Source: JAFGHJ01 sp964523975
GTDB taxonomy: Bacteria > Hydrothermota > UBA3072
Length of the DNA: 27,654 bases
Direction of reading: 5' to 3'
Assembly (NCBI GenBank): GCA_964523975.1
Contig: CAZGBM010000020.1
Span: 1 to 27,654 of the forward strand
The notes beneath the pieces were generated by a model. The model had not been told where the DNA came from and did no database searches. It saw nothing but the letters and a program-made list of their open reading frames with translations. A program made the position numbers and the translations under genes. Each line of letters begins with the position of its first letter. Within the stretch, counting starts at the first letter, position 1. Of the stretch, positions 6,524 through 13,712 are shown piece by piece.

Positions 6524-7209
6524 GGAAGTGTCCCGAATCGTCTTTCTCTCTTTTGGTAAGATCTGAGTGCCTGAATGAAATCGCTTTTGTTAAATTCCGG
6601 CCAGAGTTTATCGGTGAAAAACAACTCCGTATAAGCTATCTGGTAAAGCAGGAAGTTTGAAATTCTTAATTCGCCGCTTGTTCTTATAAATAGGTCAGGG
6701 TCAGGTACGTCGGGCAAGAAAAGCAAATTTCTAAAAGTTTCTTCCGTAACCTTTTTTCCTTTTTTTATAGCTCGATTTGTTGCTTCGATTATTTCTGACC
6801 TACCGCTATAGTTGAAAGCAAGTATAAGCTCCAGTCGGTTGGAGTTTTTTGTTTGCTCCTGTATCCATTGTGCCGATTTTTTTACATTTGGTGGCAATTC
6901 TTCGAGTTTCCCCAAAAATCGAACCCTAATTCTGTTTTTTTTTAGTTCTTTTATTTCCTCTTTTATAACTTTGGAAAAAATTGACATCAGTCCTTCGACT
7001 TCTTCTTTCGGTCTATCCCAGTTTTCACGAGAGAAAGCATATAATGTAAGATATCTTATATTAAATTCTTGACAGTATTCGGTAACTCTTCTTACCGTGT
7101 TGACTCCGGCTATATGACCCTGTAAACGTGGCAGTGATTTTTCTTTTGCCCATCTACCATTTCCGTCCATGATTATCGCAACATGGGTTGGAAGGTTTCC
7201 ATTATCCAT
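6520..7209 (-). CDS. uppS: Isoprenyl transferase (undecaprenyl diphosphate synthase)
   Basis: This 229-aa cis-prenyltransferase condenses isopentenyl diphosphate units into the C55 carrier for peptidoglycan and other envelope glycans. The catalytic motif IIMDGNGRWA is at residues 12-21 with the key Asp at 15. The motif FSRENWDRP, the segment LAFNYSGRSEI and the C-terminal DLFIRTSGELRISNFLLYQ complete the family pattern. Length is slightly short but normal. The ATG overlaps the frr stop in an ATGGATAA arrangement, the same overlap sequence as between pyrH and frr. It shares a pathway with dxr. Confidence 0.96.
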   Translation of the reverse strand: MDNGNLPTHVAIIMDGNGRWAKEKSLPRLQGHIAGVNTVRRVTEYCQEFNIRYLTLYAFSRENWDRPKEEVEGLMSIFSKVIKEEIKELKKNRIRVRFLGKLEELPPNVKKSAQWIQEQTKNSNRLELILAFNYSGRSEIIEATNRAIKKGKKVTEETFRNLLFLPDVPDPDLFIRTSGELRISNFLLYQIAYTELFFTDKLWPEFNKSDFIQALRSYQKRERRFGTLP

Positions 7210-7759
7210 TAAGGATTTCTTTCTCCTTCTTTACCAGGAGATCTTTAATCTTATCTGAGAAAAGATCGGTTACTTTTTGAATTTCATCCTTGTATCTGAT
7301 TTCGTCATCTTTTGTAATTTTTTTATCTTTTGCCATCTCCTGAACATCTTTTATTATATCTCTTCTTATATTTCGGAGAGAAACCTTCCCTTCTTCTGCA
7401 AGGCGGTGAACAAGTTTCTTTAATTCTTCTCTTCTTTCGTCAGTCAGGGGAGGTATCGGAATTCGAAGTACCGAACCGTCATTTGATGGATTTAAGCCTA
7501 ATTCCGAAGATGCTATGGCTTTTTCAATGTTATCTATAGTTTTTTCATCGAAAGGATGTAGTACAATAAGATGTGCTTCCGGAACTGCAATTGAAGCAAG
7601 TTGATTTATGGGCGTTTTCGTACCATAATAATCAACTTTTATATTTTCTATAAGAACCGGTGAAGCTCTTCCCGTTTTTATACTTGAAAATTCATTGGAA
7701 ACTATTGAGAGTGTTTTTTCCATTTTTTCGACCATTTGCTTTCTGAGAACATTATCCAT
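7202..7759 (-). CDS. frr: Ribosome recycling factor
   Basis: This 185-aa protein, the standard size for the family, splits post-termination ribosomes together with EF-G. Typical features are the N-terminal helix ending in IKTGRASPVLIENIKVDYYG, the central domain with LIVLHPFDEKTIDNIEKAI, GLNPSNDGSVLRIPIPPLTDERREELKK, and the C-terminal helix with RNIRRDIIKDVQEM. It overlaps pyrH upstream and uppS downstream by 8 bp each, so translational coupling is likely. The tsf-pyrH-frr order is highly conserved in bacteria. Confidence 0.97.
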   Translation of the reverse strand: MDNVLRKQMVEKMEKTLSIVSNEFSSIKTGRASPVLIENIKVDYYGTKTPINQLASIAVPEAHLIVLHPFDEKTIDNIEKAIASSELGLNPSNDGSVLRIPIPPLTDERREELKKLVHRLAEEGKVSLRNIRRDIIKDVQEMAKDKKITKDDEIRYKDEIQKVTDLFSDKIKDLLVKKEKEILNG

Positions 7760-8486
7760 TATTTCCTCCTTTAATTATAGTCCCAATTTCTTTTCCTGAA
7801 ATCACATTTTTTAAATTATTCCGAATTTCTCCGTTGAATACAATTAGAGGTAAATTGTGGTCCATTGCCAGAGAAAATGCGGTCGAATCCATTATTTTTA
7901 AACCCTGGCTTAATGCTTTCTTATAAGTAAGTTTTTTATAGAATTTTGCATCAGGAAATTTATTTGGGTCATTATCGTATATTCCTTTAACATTGGTTGC
8001 TTTCAATAAAATATCTGCTTTAATCTGTAGAGCGCGAAGAACGGCAGCAGTATCGGTGGTAAAAAAGGGATTACCTGTTCCGCCGACGAAAATCAATACG
8101 TATAATTGTCCCAGTAATTTCATTGCTTTACGCCTGTTATATTTATCGCCTATTGAAGGGGGAATCGGTATAGCTGACATTACAGCATTTGGGACATTTA
8201 AGCTTTCAAGAATTAAAGAAATGGCTCCACCATTTATCAAGGTTGCTACCATGCCTAGTTCATCCAGATTCTCTGCCGGTATTTCAAATTTTTGAGACCC
8301 TTCCAACCCTCTCAAGATGTTCCCTCCCCCCACAACTATTCCTATTTCGACTCCTTTTTCGTGAATTTCTTTTATCTCGGAAGCAATGAGGTTTAACTTT
8401 TCAGCACAAAGAGCTTCTTCTTTGTTTTTAAGAAACTCTCCGCTTAACTTTATTAATATACGTTTATATTTAGGGCTACTCTCCAA
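7752..8486 (-). CDS. pyrH: UMP kinase
   Basis: This 244-aa kinase phosphorylates UMP to UDP in pyrimidine synthesis. It belongs to the amino-acid kinase fold. Supporting motifs are KRILIKLSGEF near the N-terminus, GIVVGGGNILRG, and FVGGTGNPFFTTDTAAVLRA for the nucleotide site. The start is a TTG inside the end of tsf (11-bp overlap). No ATG or GTG lies near enough to keep the essential KLSGE strand, so the rare start is well supported. The product is standard length. Confidence 0.96.
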   Translation of the reverse strand: MESSPKYKRILIKLSGEFLKNKEEALCAEKLNLIASEIKEIHEKGVEIGIVVGGGNILRGLEGSQKFEIPAENLDELGMVATLINGGAISLILESLNVPNAVMSAIPIPPSIGDKYNRRKAMKLLGQLYVLIFVGGTGNPFFTTDTAAVLRALQIKADILLKATNVKGIYDNDPNKFPDAKFYKKLTYKKALSQGLKIMDSTAFSLAMDHNLPLIVFNGEIRNNLKNVISGKEIGTIIKGGNNG

Positions 8487-9075
8487 CCTGGAACCTTTGA
8501 AATTTACCTACTACAATATTTTCACCTATAACCGAAATTTTTTCCTTTATCAAATCACCTATGGTAATTGACGGATCTCTATAGTATTTCTGCTCTAACA
8601 GGACAACTTCACTGTAAAACTTTTCGAGTTTGTTTTTAATTATATTCTCCTGTATTTTTTCAGGTTTGTTCATTCTCTTTACCTGTTCTTCATAGATAGC
8701 CCGTTCTTCTTTCAGTATTTCTTTGGGTACCAATTCTCTGTCGATAGCAATTGGATTGCAGGCAACTACCTGCATTGCAATCTCTCTTGCGAGTTTTTGA
8801 AATTCATCTGTTCTTGCTACGAAATCGGTTTCGCAGTTTAGTTCAACTACGCCTGCCAATTGATTTCCCGGGTGAATGTATGCATATATGATGCCTTCTT
8901 TTGCAGCTCTTCCCATTTTTTTGGCTGCTTCTGCAATTCCTCTCTTTCTCAGAATTTGAATTGCTTCTTTAATATCGCCTTTTGATTCAATCAGTGCTTT
9001 TTTGCAATCTAAAACTCCTGCATTTGTTTTTGCTCTTAATTCTTTGATGAGCGTAACATCAACTTCAGAAGACAC
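8476..9075 (-). CDS. tsf: Elongation factor Ts, short type
   Basis: This is the 199-aa nucleotide-exchange factor for EF-Tu. The N-terminal domain has the TLIKELRAKTNAGVLDCKKAL motif, and the core carries AVVELNCETDFVARTDEF, the EF-Tu-contacting region. It is of the short type (about 200 residues, as in Thermus) rather than the ~280-residue E. coli type with a duplicated core. The start is GTG five bases after AGGAGG. It lies 45 bp after rpsB and overlaps pyrH. Confidence 0.97.
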   Translation of the reverse strand: MSSEVDVTLIKELRAKTNAGVLDCKKALIESKGDIKEAIQILRKRGIAEAAKKMGRAAKEGIIYAYIHPGNQLAGVVELNCETDFVARTDEFQKLAREIAMQVVACNPIAIDRELVPKEILKEERAIYEEQVKRMNKPEKIQENIIKNKLEKFYSEVVLLEQKYYRDPSITIGDLIKEKISVIGENIVVGKFQRFQVGE

Positions 9076-9120
9076 GCAAACCTCCTAATTGTGTATTTTT
9101 GACATAAAACATTATAATAT

Positions 9121-9849
9121 CTATTCTTTATCTTCTTTTGTTTCTTCTTTGTTTTTCTGCTCTTCTTCAAATCGCTTTTTCCCTTCGATGATGGCTGTCT
9201 CTATCACATTCGTTATGAGTTTAATTGACTCGATGGCATCATCATTAGCCGGGATTGGGTAATCTACCATTTCAGGGTCTGAATTGGTATCTATTATGGC
9301 AACAACCGGTATTTCTAATAAATTAGCCTCTTTTATTGCAATGTCTTCTCGAGTTACGTCAATGACATATAATAGATCCGGGAGTTTTTCCATATTTTTG
9401 ATTCCATCGAAGTGTTTTTTCATCTTATCTTTTTGTCTTAAAAGGCGACTTTGCGTTTTTGAGGGTAGATCCTTGAAATTTTCTTGTTCTACCTGTTTGC
9501 AAAGTTCGTTATACTTGTCAATGCTCTTCCTTATTACGTTGAAATTTGTGAGTGTGCCGCCAAGCCAGCGTTCCTTAACGTAAGGGGTGTTAACTCTATT
9601 TGCAACTTCCTCTATTATGTTATGTGCTTGTCTTTTTGTACCTACAAAGAGAAACTCTCCGCCTTTTGATGCAGTATCGGCCACAACCTGGTATGCTTCT
9701 TTCAATAGTTCAACTGATTTTCGAAGGTCGATAATATGTAAACCATTTTTTTGTGTGTATATATATGGTTCCATTTTTGGATTCCAGTTTCTTCTTTTGT
9801 GTCCGAAATGCGCCCTTGCATCTAAAAGATCTTTAAATTGTAGTGCCAC
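9121..9849 (-). CDS. rpsB: 30S ribosomal protein uS2
   Basis: This is a 242-aa small-subunit protein. Motifs include the HFGHKRRNWNPKMEPYIY segment at the N-terminus, GGEFLFVGTKRQA, RWLGGTLTNF, and the C-terminal DTNSDPEMVDYPIPANDDA. It ends in a charged Glu/Lys tail (about the last 20 residues). The start is GTG five bases after AGGAGG. An out-of-frame ATG overlaps that GTG and should not be used. The rpsB-tsf pairing is near universal. Confidence 0.97.
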   Translation of the reverse strand: MALQFKDLLDARAHFGHKRRNWNPKMEPYIYTQKNGLHIIDLRKSVELLKEAYQVVADTASKGGEFLFVGTKRQAHNIIEEVANRVNTPYVKERWLGGTLTNFNVIRKSIDKYNELCKQVEQENFKDLPSKTQSRLLRQKDKMKKHFDGIKNMEKLPDLLYVIDVTREDIAIKEANLLEIPVVAIIDTNSDPEMVDYPIPANDDAIESIKLITNVIETAIIEGKKRFEEEQKNKEETKEDKE

Positions 9850-9858
9850 ATCTTCCTC

Positions 9859-10248
9859 CTATCTCTTTGAATGCTGGAAAGCTCTTCTTGCTTTCATAAG
9901 TCCATATTTTTTTCTTTCTTTAACTCTCGCGTCTCTTGTTAGCAGTCCTGCGTCCCTTAAGGGTTTTCTGAATTCTTCGTTTATTTTAATAAGGCCTTTT
10001 GCGATTGAATGTTTTATAGCATCTGCCTGTCCTGAAAGACCGCCCCCTTTTGCTACAATAATTAAATCGAAATCATTTTGAACTCCAACTCTTTCAAGTG
10101 GCTTTCGCACTTCGTGAACAAAACGATCTGATTTAAGATACTCCTTTACTGTTTTTTTGTTAACTGTTATTTTTCCGCTTCCAGGAAAGAAACGGGAAGT
10201 TGCTACCGCATTCTTCCTTCTTCCGGTCACAATTACAAGTTCTTCCAT
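9859..10248 (-). CDS. rpsI: 30S ribosomal protein uS9
   Basis: This 129-aa protein has the uS9 features GRRKNAVATSRFFPGSGKITVN near the N-terminus, VAKGGGLSGQADAIKHSIAKGL in the middle and the basic C-terminal tail ending in QHSKR, which reaches the P-site tRNA. The terminal arginine is preserved. A GGAGGA ribosome site precedes the ATG. It lies 5 bp after rplM, the usual rplM-rpsI pair. Confidence 0.97.
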   Translation of the reverse strand: MEELVIVTGRRKNAVATSRFFPGSGKITVNKKTVKEYLKSDRFVHEVRKPLERVGVQNDFDLIIVAKGGGLSGQADAIKHSIAKGLIKINEEFRKPLRDAGLLTRDARVKERKKYGLMKARRAFQHSKR

Positions 10249-10253
10249 AATTT

Positions 10254-10688
10254 TTATCCTCCTAACTCTAATTTCTTTGGCTTTTGAGACTCATGAGGAT
10301 GTTTTTCATCACAATAAACTTTTAATTTTTTTATCATTTTATTTCTAAGTTTATTTTTAGGCAACATACCGGAAACCGCATCAATTATTATACTTTCGGG
10401 ATATTTTTCTTTTTTCTTTTTTAAAGGAGTTTCCTTTAAGCCTCCAAGATAACCGCTATGTTTCCTGTATAGTTTTTGTTCCTCTTTTTTCCCGGTAAGT
10501 CTAACTTTATCGGCATTTATAATAATAACAAAATCACCGTTATCAATGTGAGGGGTAAAATTGGGTTTATGTTTACCTCTTAATATTGAAGCTGCTTTTG
10601 AGGCTAATCTTCCCAAGACTTTGTCTTCCGCGTCTAAAATCCACCAATTTTGCTCGATGTTTTCCTTCTTTAATGAAAAAGTCTTCAT
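10254..10688 (-). CDS. rplM: 50S ribosomal protein uL13
   Basis: This 144-aa large-subunit protein has WWILDAEDKVLGRLASKAAS, the FTPHIDNGDFVIIINADKV segment, KLYRKHSGYLGGLKE and AVSGMLPKNKLRNKM, all typical of uL13. I chose the ATG at 10686-10688 because AAGGAGA lies just before it. An in-frame TTG five codons upstream would put the ribosome site inside the gene. It is the first gene of the ten-gene minus operon, with the promoter about 55 bp upstream. Confidence 0.97.
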   Translation of the reverse strand: MKTFSLKKENIEQNWWILDAEDKVLGRLASKAASILRGKHKPNFTPHIDNGDFVIIINADKVRLTGKKEEQKLYRKHSGYLGGLKETPLKKKKEKYPESIIIDAVSGMLPKNKLRNKMIKKLKVYCDEKHPHESQKPKKLELGG

Positions 10689-10742
10689 TTTTTCTCCTTT
10701 CAATTTATGCTTTTTACAAAAATACTTTGTACGTTTGTCTTT

Positions 10743-10770
10743 AATATATAAGAAAAAGGTATTTTGTCAA
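10743..10770 (-). promoter_or_regulatory. Promoter of the rplM-rseP operon
   Basis: On the minus strand, TTGACA (plus 10765-10770), a 16-nt spacer and TATATT (plus 10743-10748) precede rplM. The predicted leader is about 45 nt. No other convincing promoter separates the ten downstream genes, although the 45-bp rpsB-tsf gap could hold one. Confidence 0.75.
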
Positions 10771-10822
10771 GAAGTATTTTTAAAGTAATTAGAGGAATCT
10801 ATTTATAAGTAGATTCTATATA

Positions 10823-11073
10823 GCACTACCAGTCAATTCTTTGTTTTTTTTGCAAGAAAATATCCCATTTAATTAATTTCATCGCATTTTTACGGTAAAT
10901 AAAATATTTAAAAGCAAAATGACAAATGGTAATTATTATGGATATTAGCTATTAGTTTTTTACCTGTGGCTTTCATATTGTTTAAAAAGCTAAAAGCCAA
11001 CAGCCAAGAACTAAGGGCTGAATAGTTAAATTTTGATTTGCGATTTTACGTTTCGATATTTAAATTTTAAACA
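10823..11073. repeat. Composite ~250-bp intergenic repeat, copy A
   Basis: Copy A begins with GCACTACCAGTCAATTCTTTG and TTTTTTTTGCAAGAAAAT, then CGGTAAATAAAATATTTAAA and AAAGCAAAATGACAAAT (left block, to about 10928). It ends with TTTTGATTTGCGATTTTACG and TTTCGATATTTAAA (right block, 11031-11064). Both blocks recur in the same order, orientation and overall spacing at 13227-13474. The middle (10930-11020) differs and holds GCTATTAG / AAAGCTAAAAGCCAACAGCC phrases. There is no ORF. The copy sits between the divergent rplM and GGDEF promoters. Confidence 0.7.
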
Positions 11074-11099
11074 GGATGTAAGAAAAAAAAGTTAGAGAC

Positions 11100-11127
11100 T
11101 TGACGGCGGACGGAAAGGTCTTACAAT
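11100..11127 (+). promoter_or_regulatory. Promoter of the first GGDEF-like gene
   Basis: TTGACG (11100-11105), a 16-nt spacer and TACAAT (11122-11127) lie about 50 bp upstream of the start codon. The match to the other promoters in the window is close. Confidence 0.65.
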
Positions 11128-11180
11128 AATTATGAATACTTTAACATTTATTTTTTAAATTAGTTTGGAGGAACAGAAAA

Positions 11181-11738
11181 ATGGAATATAAGGACAAAAC
11201 AATAGAAGAGCTTGTTCGAGAAATAAATGAGTTGAGGGAAAGAATCAAGGAGCTTTCACATCCTATAGATGAGATTACGGGGTTGTATACATGGATACAT
11301 TTCTTAAATTTCGCTGAACGAGAGTTTGAGCGGTCCCGTCGTTTTAAGCGACCTATGTCGGTAATTTTACTTGATATTGACAATCTTAAAGAATTCAACA
11401 AAGTTTTCAACGAAAAGTGTGGGAATCAGATTCTGAAGGAAGTATCTAAAAGGTGTAAAGAAAATATTCGAAATCTTGATTTCCTTGGTTGTTATGAAGG
11501 TGGAAAATTTATTCTTTTGCTTATAGAGATCAAAAAAAACGATGCAAAGAAAGTCGCTGAACGTTTGCAAAAAATTATTGCCTCAGAACCTGTTATAACC
11601 GACAAGGGTCCTGCTACTGTTAGTGTTAGTATAGGAATTGCCGATAGGTCTTCTCAAACACCTGATCTTTCTTCAATATTTGAAAAAGCGGAGGATGTTT
11701 TATTTTTAGCAAAAAAAGAAGGGCGAAATCGCTCATAA
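11181..11738 (+). CDS. Degenerate GGDEF-domain protein 1, I-site retained
   Basis: This is a soluble 185-aa protein. A short coiled coil (about residues 1-28, DKTIEELVREINELRERIKE) leads into a GGDEF fold starting at ITGLYTWIHF (32-41). The metal-site stretch LLDIDNLKEFN is present. The signature loop reads CYEGGKF (104-110) where active cyclases have RYGGDEF, so the catalytic acidic residue is lost. The RxxD product-binding motif is kept as RNLD (97-100), exactly five residues ahead of the loop, as in I-site cyclases. No membrane or receiver domain is seen. I infer a c-di-GMP-binding or scaffold protein, not a cyclase. A strong GGAGG ribosome site and its own promoter precede it. A paralogue follows at 11896. 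Confidence 0.85.
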   Translation: MEYKDKTIEELVREINELRERIKELSHPIDEITGLYTWIHFLNFAEREFERSRRFKRPMSVILLDIDNLKEFNKVFNEKCGNQILKEVSKRCKENIRNLDFLGCYEGGKFILLLIEIKKNDAKKVAERLQKIIASEPVITDKGPATVSVSIGIADRSSQTPDLSSIFEKAEDVLFLAKKEGRNRS

Positions 11739-11772
11739 ATGGAATGATAGACCAACAGGTTAAATTAACCAC

Positions 11773-11800
11773 TTGACTCGTAAGAAAAAGAATTTATATT
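11773..11800 (+). promoter_or_regulatory. Promoter of the second GGDEF-like gene
   Basis: TTGACT (11773-11778), a 16-nt spacer and TATATT (11795-11800) stand about 95 bp ahead of the second paralogue. The two GGDEF-like genes can therefore be expressed separately although they are adjacent. Confidence 0.65.
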
Positions 11801-11895
11801 TGAAGAAACGGTTTTAGGGATATATATAATATTTAATAATTTTGAGAATTTAAAAACTTTTTTGGATTATTTGAAGGTTTGTATAGGAGGTATTT

Positions 11896-12462
11896 ATGGA
11901 TTATAAAGACCACTCAAAAGGGCAACTAATAAATGAGTTAAAAGAATTGAGGCAGAGACTTTCAGGTTTAGAGGAAACTGCTGACAAATTGACAGGTTTG
12001 TATAATAGGGAGTATTTCCTTGATCTTGCCGAATGTGAATTTATACGTTCTAAGCGTTTTCAAAGACCTCTATCAGTAATTTTGGTTTGTATAAAAGATT
12101 TTGATCAAATCAAGTCTAAGCATAATGCAAAAATTGTCGATAATGTATTGGTTGAGGTGGCAAAGCGTTGTAAACTGAAGATCCGGGACCTTGACTATTT
12201 TGGTCGTTATGATGATGAGAAGTTAGTTCTTTTGCTGCCCGAGGCTGATAAATCTGCAGTACAAAAAGTCGCCGAGCGGCTTCAGGAAGCTGTTTCTGTT
12301 TCCCCTGTACCTACAGAAGCAGGTAACTTAGATATTACCCTGTGTCAGGGCGGAGTTGAGATTTCTGAAAGTTGTCCGGTTCTCGAAGAATTCTTAAGCA
12401 AGGCGGAAGAAGCATTACGTTCCGCTCAGCAAAACAAAGATACTAATATTGTTGTAAAATAG
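11896..12462 (+). CDS. Degenerate GGDEF-domain protein 2, I-site retained
   Basis: This 188-aa paralogue of the preceding gene has the same layout: coiled coil (SKGQLINELKELRQRLSGLE), then LTGLYNREYFLDLA (32-45), and a GGDEF fold. It is more degenerate. The first metal ligand region reads LVCIKDFDQIK, and the signature loop is RYDDEKL (104-110), so cyclase activity is very unlikely. The RxxD motif survives as RDLD (97-100) at the same position as in protein 1. Retention of the I-site in both copies while the active sites decayed differently argues for selection on ligand binding. AGGAGG precedes the ATG. No partner output domain is visible. Confidence 0.85.
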   Translation: MDYKDHSKGQLINELKELRQRLSGLEETADKLTGLYNREYFLDLAECEFIRSKRFQRPLSVILVCIKDFDQIKSKHNAKIVDNVLVEVAKRCKLKIRDLDYFGRYDDEKLVLLLPEADKSAVQKVAERLQEAVSVSPVPTEAGNLDITLCQGGVEISESCPVLEEFLSKAEEALRSAQQNKDTNIVVK

Positions 12463-12540
12463 AAATTTTCGTATATTCAGTCAGTACAACTTACTGATAT
12501 GACTTTTAGGTTTATATTGATCTATTTGAGCTTTTAAAAT

Positions 12541-12745
12541 TTAAAAATCAAAAATCAAAATGTAAAATTACAAATCAAAATTCAAAAAGAAAAAAGATTT
12601 ACCACAGAGTACACAGAGAGATAATTGTATTACAAAAGAGAAAAAACACTGAGAACACAGAGAAGAAAAATAAATAAATAAAAACTCTGTGCTCTCTGTG
12701 GTTAAAAAAATGATAGGCTGAGTGAGGTGGGCTCTGTGTGTTTTT
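12541..12745. repeat. Repeat-filled gap: inverted right block plus CACAGAG/CTCTGTG palindrome
   Basis: This gap between convergent genes holds two repeat pieces. At 12547-12577, AATCAAAATGTAAAATTACA with flanking bases is the reverse complement of the right block of the composite repeat (13432-13461). At 12600-12617, ACCACAGAGTACACAGAG faces CTCTGTGCTCTCTGTGGT at 12685-12702, a near-perfect inverted repeat around a ~67-bp loop. Further copies of the phrase occur at 12647-12664 and 12730-12741. No gene is seen. Confidence 0.65.
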
Positions 12746-12787
12746 GTTCATTTTGCTTTTTAAATTTTAATATTTTATTTTGTTATG

Positions 12788-13165
12788 CTATCTCGTTTTA
12801 TTAATATGATTCAGCAGAGAAGCTATAACTCTAATAAGTTCACCTATTAATTTCCAGTCAAGATCACAGCTCTCCATTTTTTCTAAATTTTTTATAATTC
12901 CACCTAATTCTCTGATTCTTTGAATTCCGAAGTGAAGGGTATTGTAAGGCATATCTTCACCTGTCTCTTCCCATTCTTCAAATTCGATTCTTCTTGCTCT
13001 TTCTTCAAGTATGATCGAAGTTTCTTCGATTAGTTCTCCGAGTTGTTTGGGTTTTTTATTTTTTAAGGTCTCTGCAGAAATGAAAGATCCCTTATATGAA
13101 ATACCATCGCCTTCGAGGCTTAAAAACGCTTGTTCGGTTAAGCTAAAATCTTCGTTTATTGCCAT
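12788..13165 (-). CDS. Hypothetical protein, 125 aa, mostly helical
   Basis: I do not recognise this protein. It is soluble-looking, acidic and without a signal peptide or membrane helix. The N-terminal third (NEDFSLTEQAFLSLEGDGISYKG, split here at 20 or fewer residues: key parts FSLTEQAF and GDGISYKGSF) looks like short strands. The rest is predicted helical, with an EERARRIEFEEWEETGED stretch and a C-terminal LDWKLIGELIRVIASLLNHI amphipathic helix. It has a full promoter and an AGGAGG ribosome site, so it is probably a real gene. It stands alone, convergent with the GGDEF pair, and no function can be read from context. Confidence 0.75.
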   Translation of the reverse strand: MAINEDFSLTEQAFLSLEGDGISYKGSFISAETLKNKKPKQLGELIEETSIILEERARRIEFEEWEETGEDMPYNTLHFGIQRIRELGGIIKNLEKMESCDLDWKLIGELIRVIASLLNHINKTR

Positions 13166-13185
13166 TTTTAACCTCCTTTTATTTA

Positions 13186-13214
13186 ATTATAAGGAGCATT
13201 TTAATTAAAGTCAA
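13186..13214 (-). promoter_or_regulatory. Promoter of the 125-aa hypothetical gene
   Basis: On the minus strand, TTGACT (plus 13209-13214), a 17-nt spacer and consensus TATAAT (plus 13186-13191) precede the gene. The composite repeat copy B begins only about 13 bp upstream of the -35 box. Confidence 0.7.
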
Positions 13215-13226
13215 GTGGTTTTTGTA

Positions 13227-13474
13227 GTACTACCGGTCAACTTTTTGTTTTTTTTGCAAAAAAACATCCCAATTAATTTTATCTCCTTGTTTCTGGTAAA
13301 TCAAATATCAAAAATCAAAAAGCAAAATGACATATTAAAATGCGAAATTCTTACATACCCAAAACGCAACAATCGGAAAAGGATTTGCGTTATTAGTGGT
13401 GATTGGTTTTCTTTCTTTATAAATTTTTGAACTTTGATTTGTAATTTTACATTTTGATATTTAATTTTTGCATT
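13227..13474. repeat. Composite ~250-bp intergenic repeat, copy B
   Basis: The left block starts GTACTACCGGTCAACTTTTTG and TTTTTTTTGCAAAAAAACAT and runs to AAAAAGCAAAATGACATAT (about 13335). The right block is CTTTGATTTGTAATTTTACA and TTTTGATATTTAATTTTTGC (13432-13471). It matches copy A (10823-11073) over both ends and in total length, with an unrelated middle. A short AGCGGCTTTGCCG palindrome follows at 13477-13489. There is no ORF. Confidence 0.7.
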
Positions 13475-13590
13475 TTAGCGGCTTTGCCGAATTAGGGATT
13501 AATAAGAAAAAAGCTGTTGTAGGGCTTTTACTCGTGTATTGTAAGCCTTAGTATAGGCTTGGGTAACATCGTTTTATTGAAATTTTAAAT

Positions 13591-13672
13591 GCCGGAGGGG
13601 GGATTTGAACCCCCACAGGGAAACCCCACATGGCCCTCAACCATGCGCGTCTGCCGATTCCGCCACCCCGGC
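13591..13672 (-). tRNA. tRNA-Leu(GAG)
   Basis: The reverse complement folds as a class II tRNA of 82 nt. The acceptor arm GCCGGGG pairs with the 3' CTCCGGC with one G-U pair. The anticodon arm CATGG/CCATG encloses TTGAGGG, giving anticodon GAG. There is a long variable arm and a T arm with GGTTCAAATCC. The CCA end is not encoded (ATTT follows), so the tRNA depends on a CCA-adding enzyme; a cca gene is present at 24268. A TTGACA -35 box lies ~35 bp upstream on the minus strand. Confidence 0.95.
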
Positions 13673-13686
13673 TAAGATTGATAAAA

Positions 13687-13712
13687 AGTATATAAAAAGC
13701 TTGCCTTGTCAA
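13687..13712 (-). promoter_or_regulatory. Probable promoter of tRNA-Leu
   Basis: On the minus strand, a consensus TTGACA (plus 13707-13712) is followed after 14 nt by TATACT (plus 13687-13692) or after 16 nt by TACTTT (plus 13685-13690). The -10 choice is uncertain. Confidence 0.5.

Noticed and set aside
9587..10081. Plus-strand ORF of 164 aa across rpsB and rpsI
   Set aside because: It is antisense to two certain ribosomal protein genes and spans their junction.
11181..12462. Active diguanylate cyclases
   Set aside because: The GGDEF loops read EGGKF and DDEKL, lacking the acidic residues needed for catalysis.
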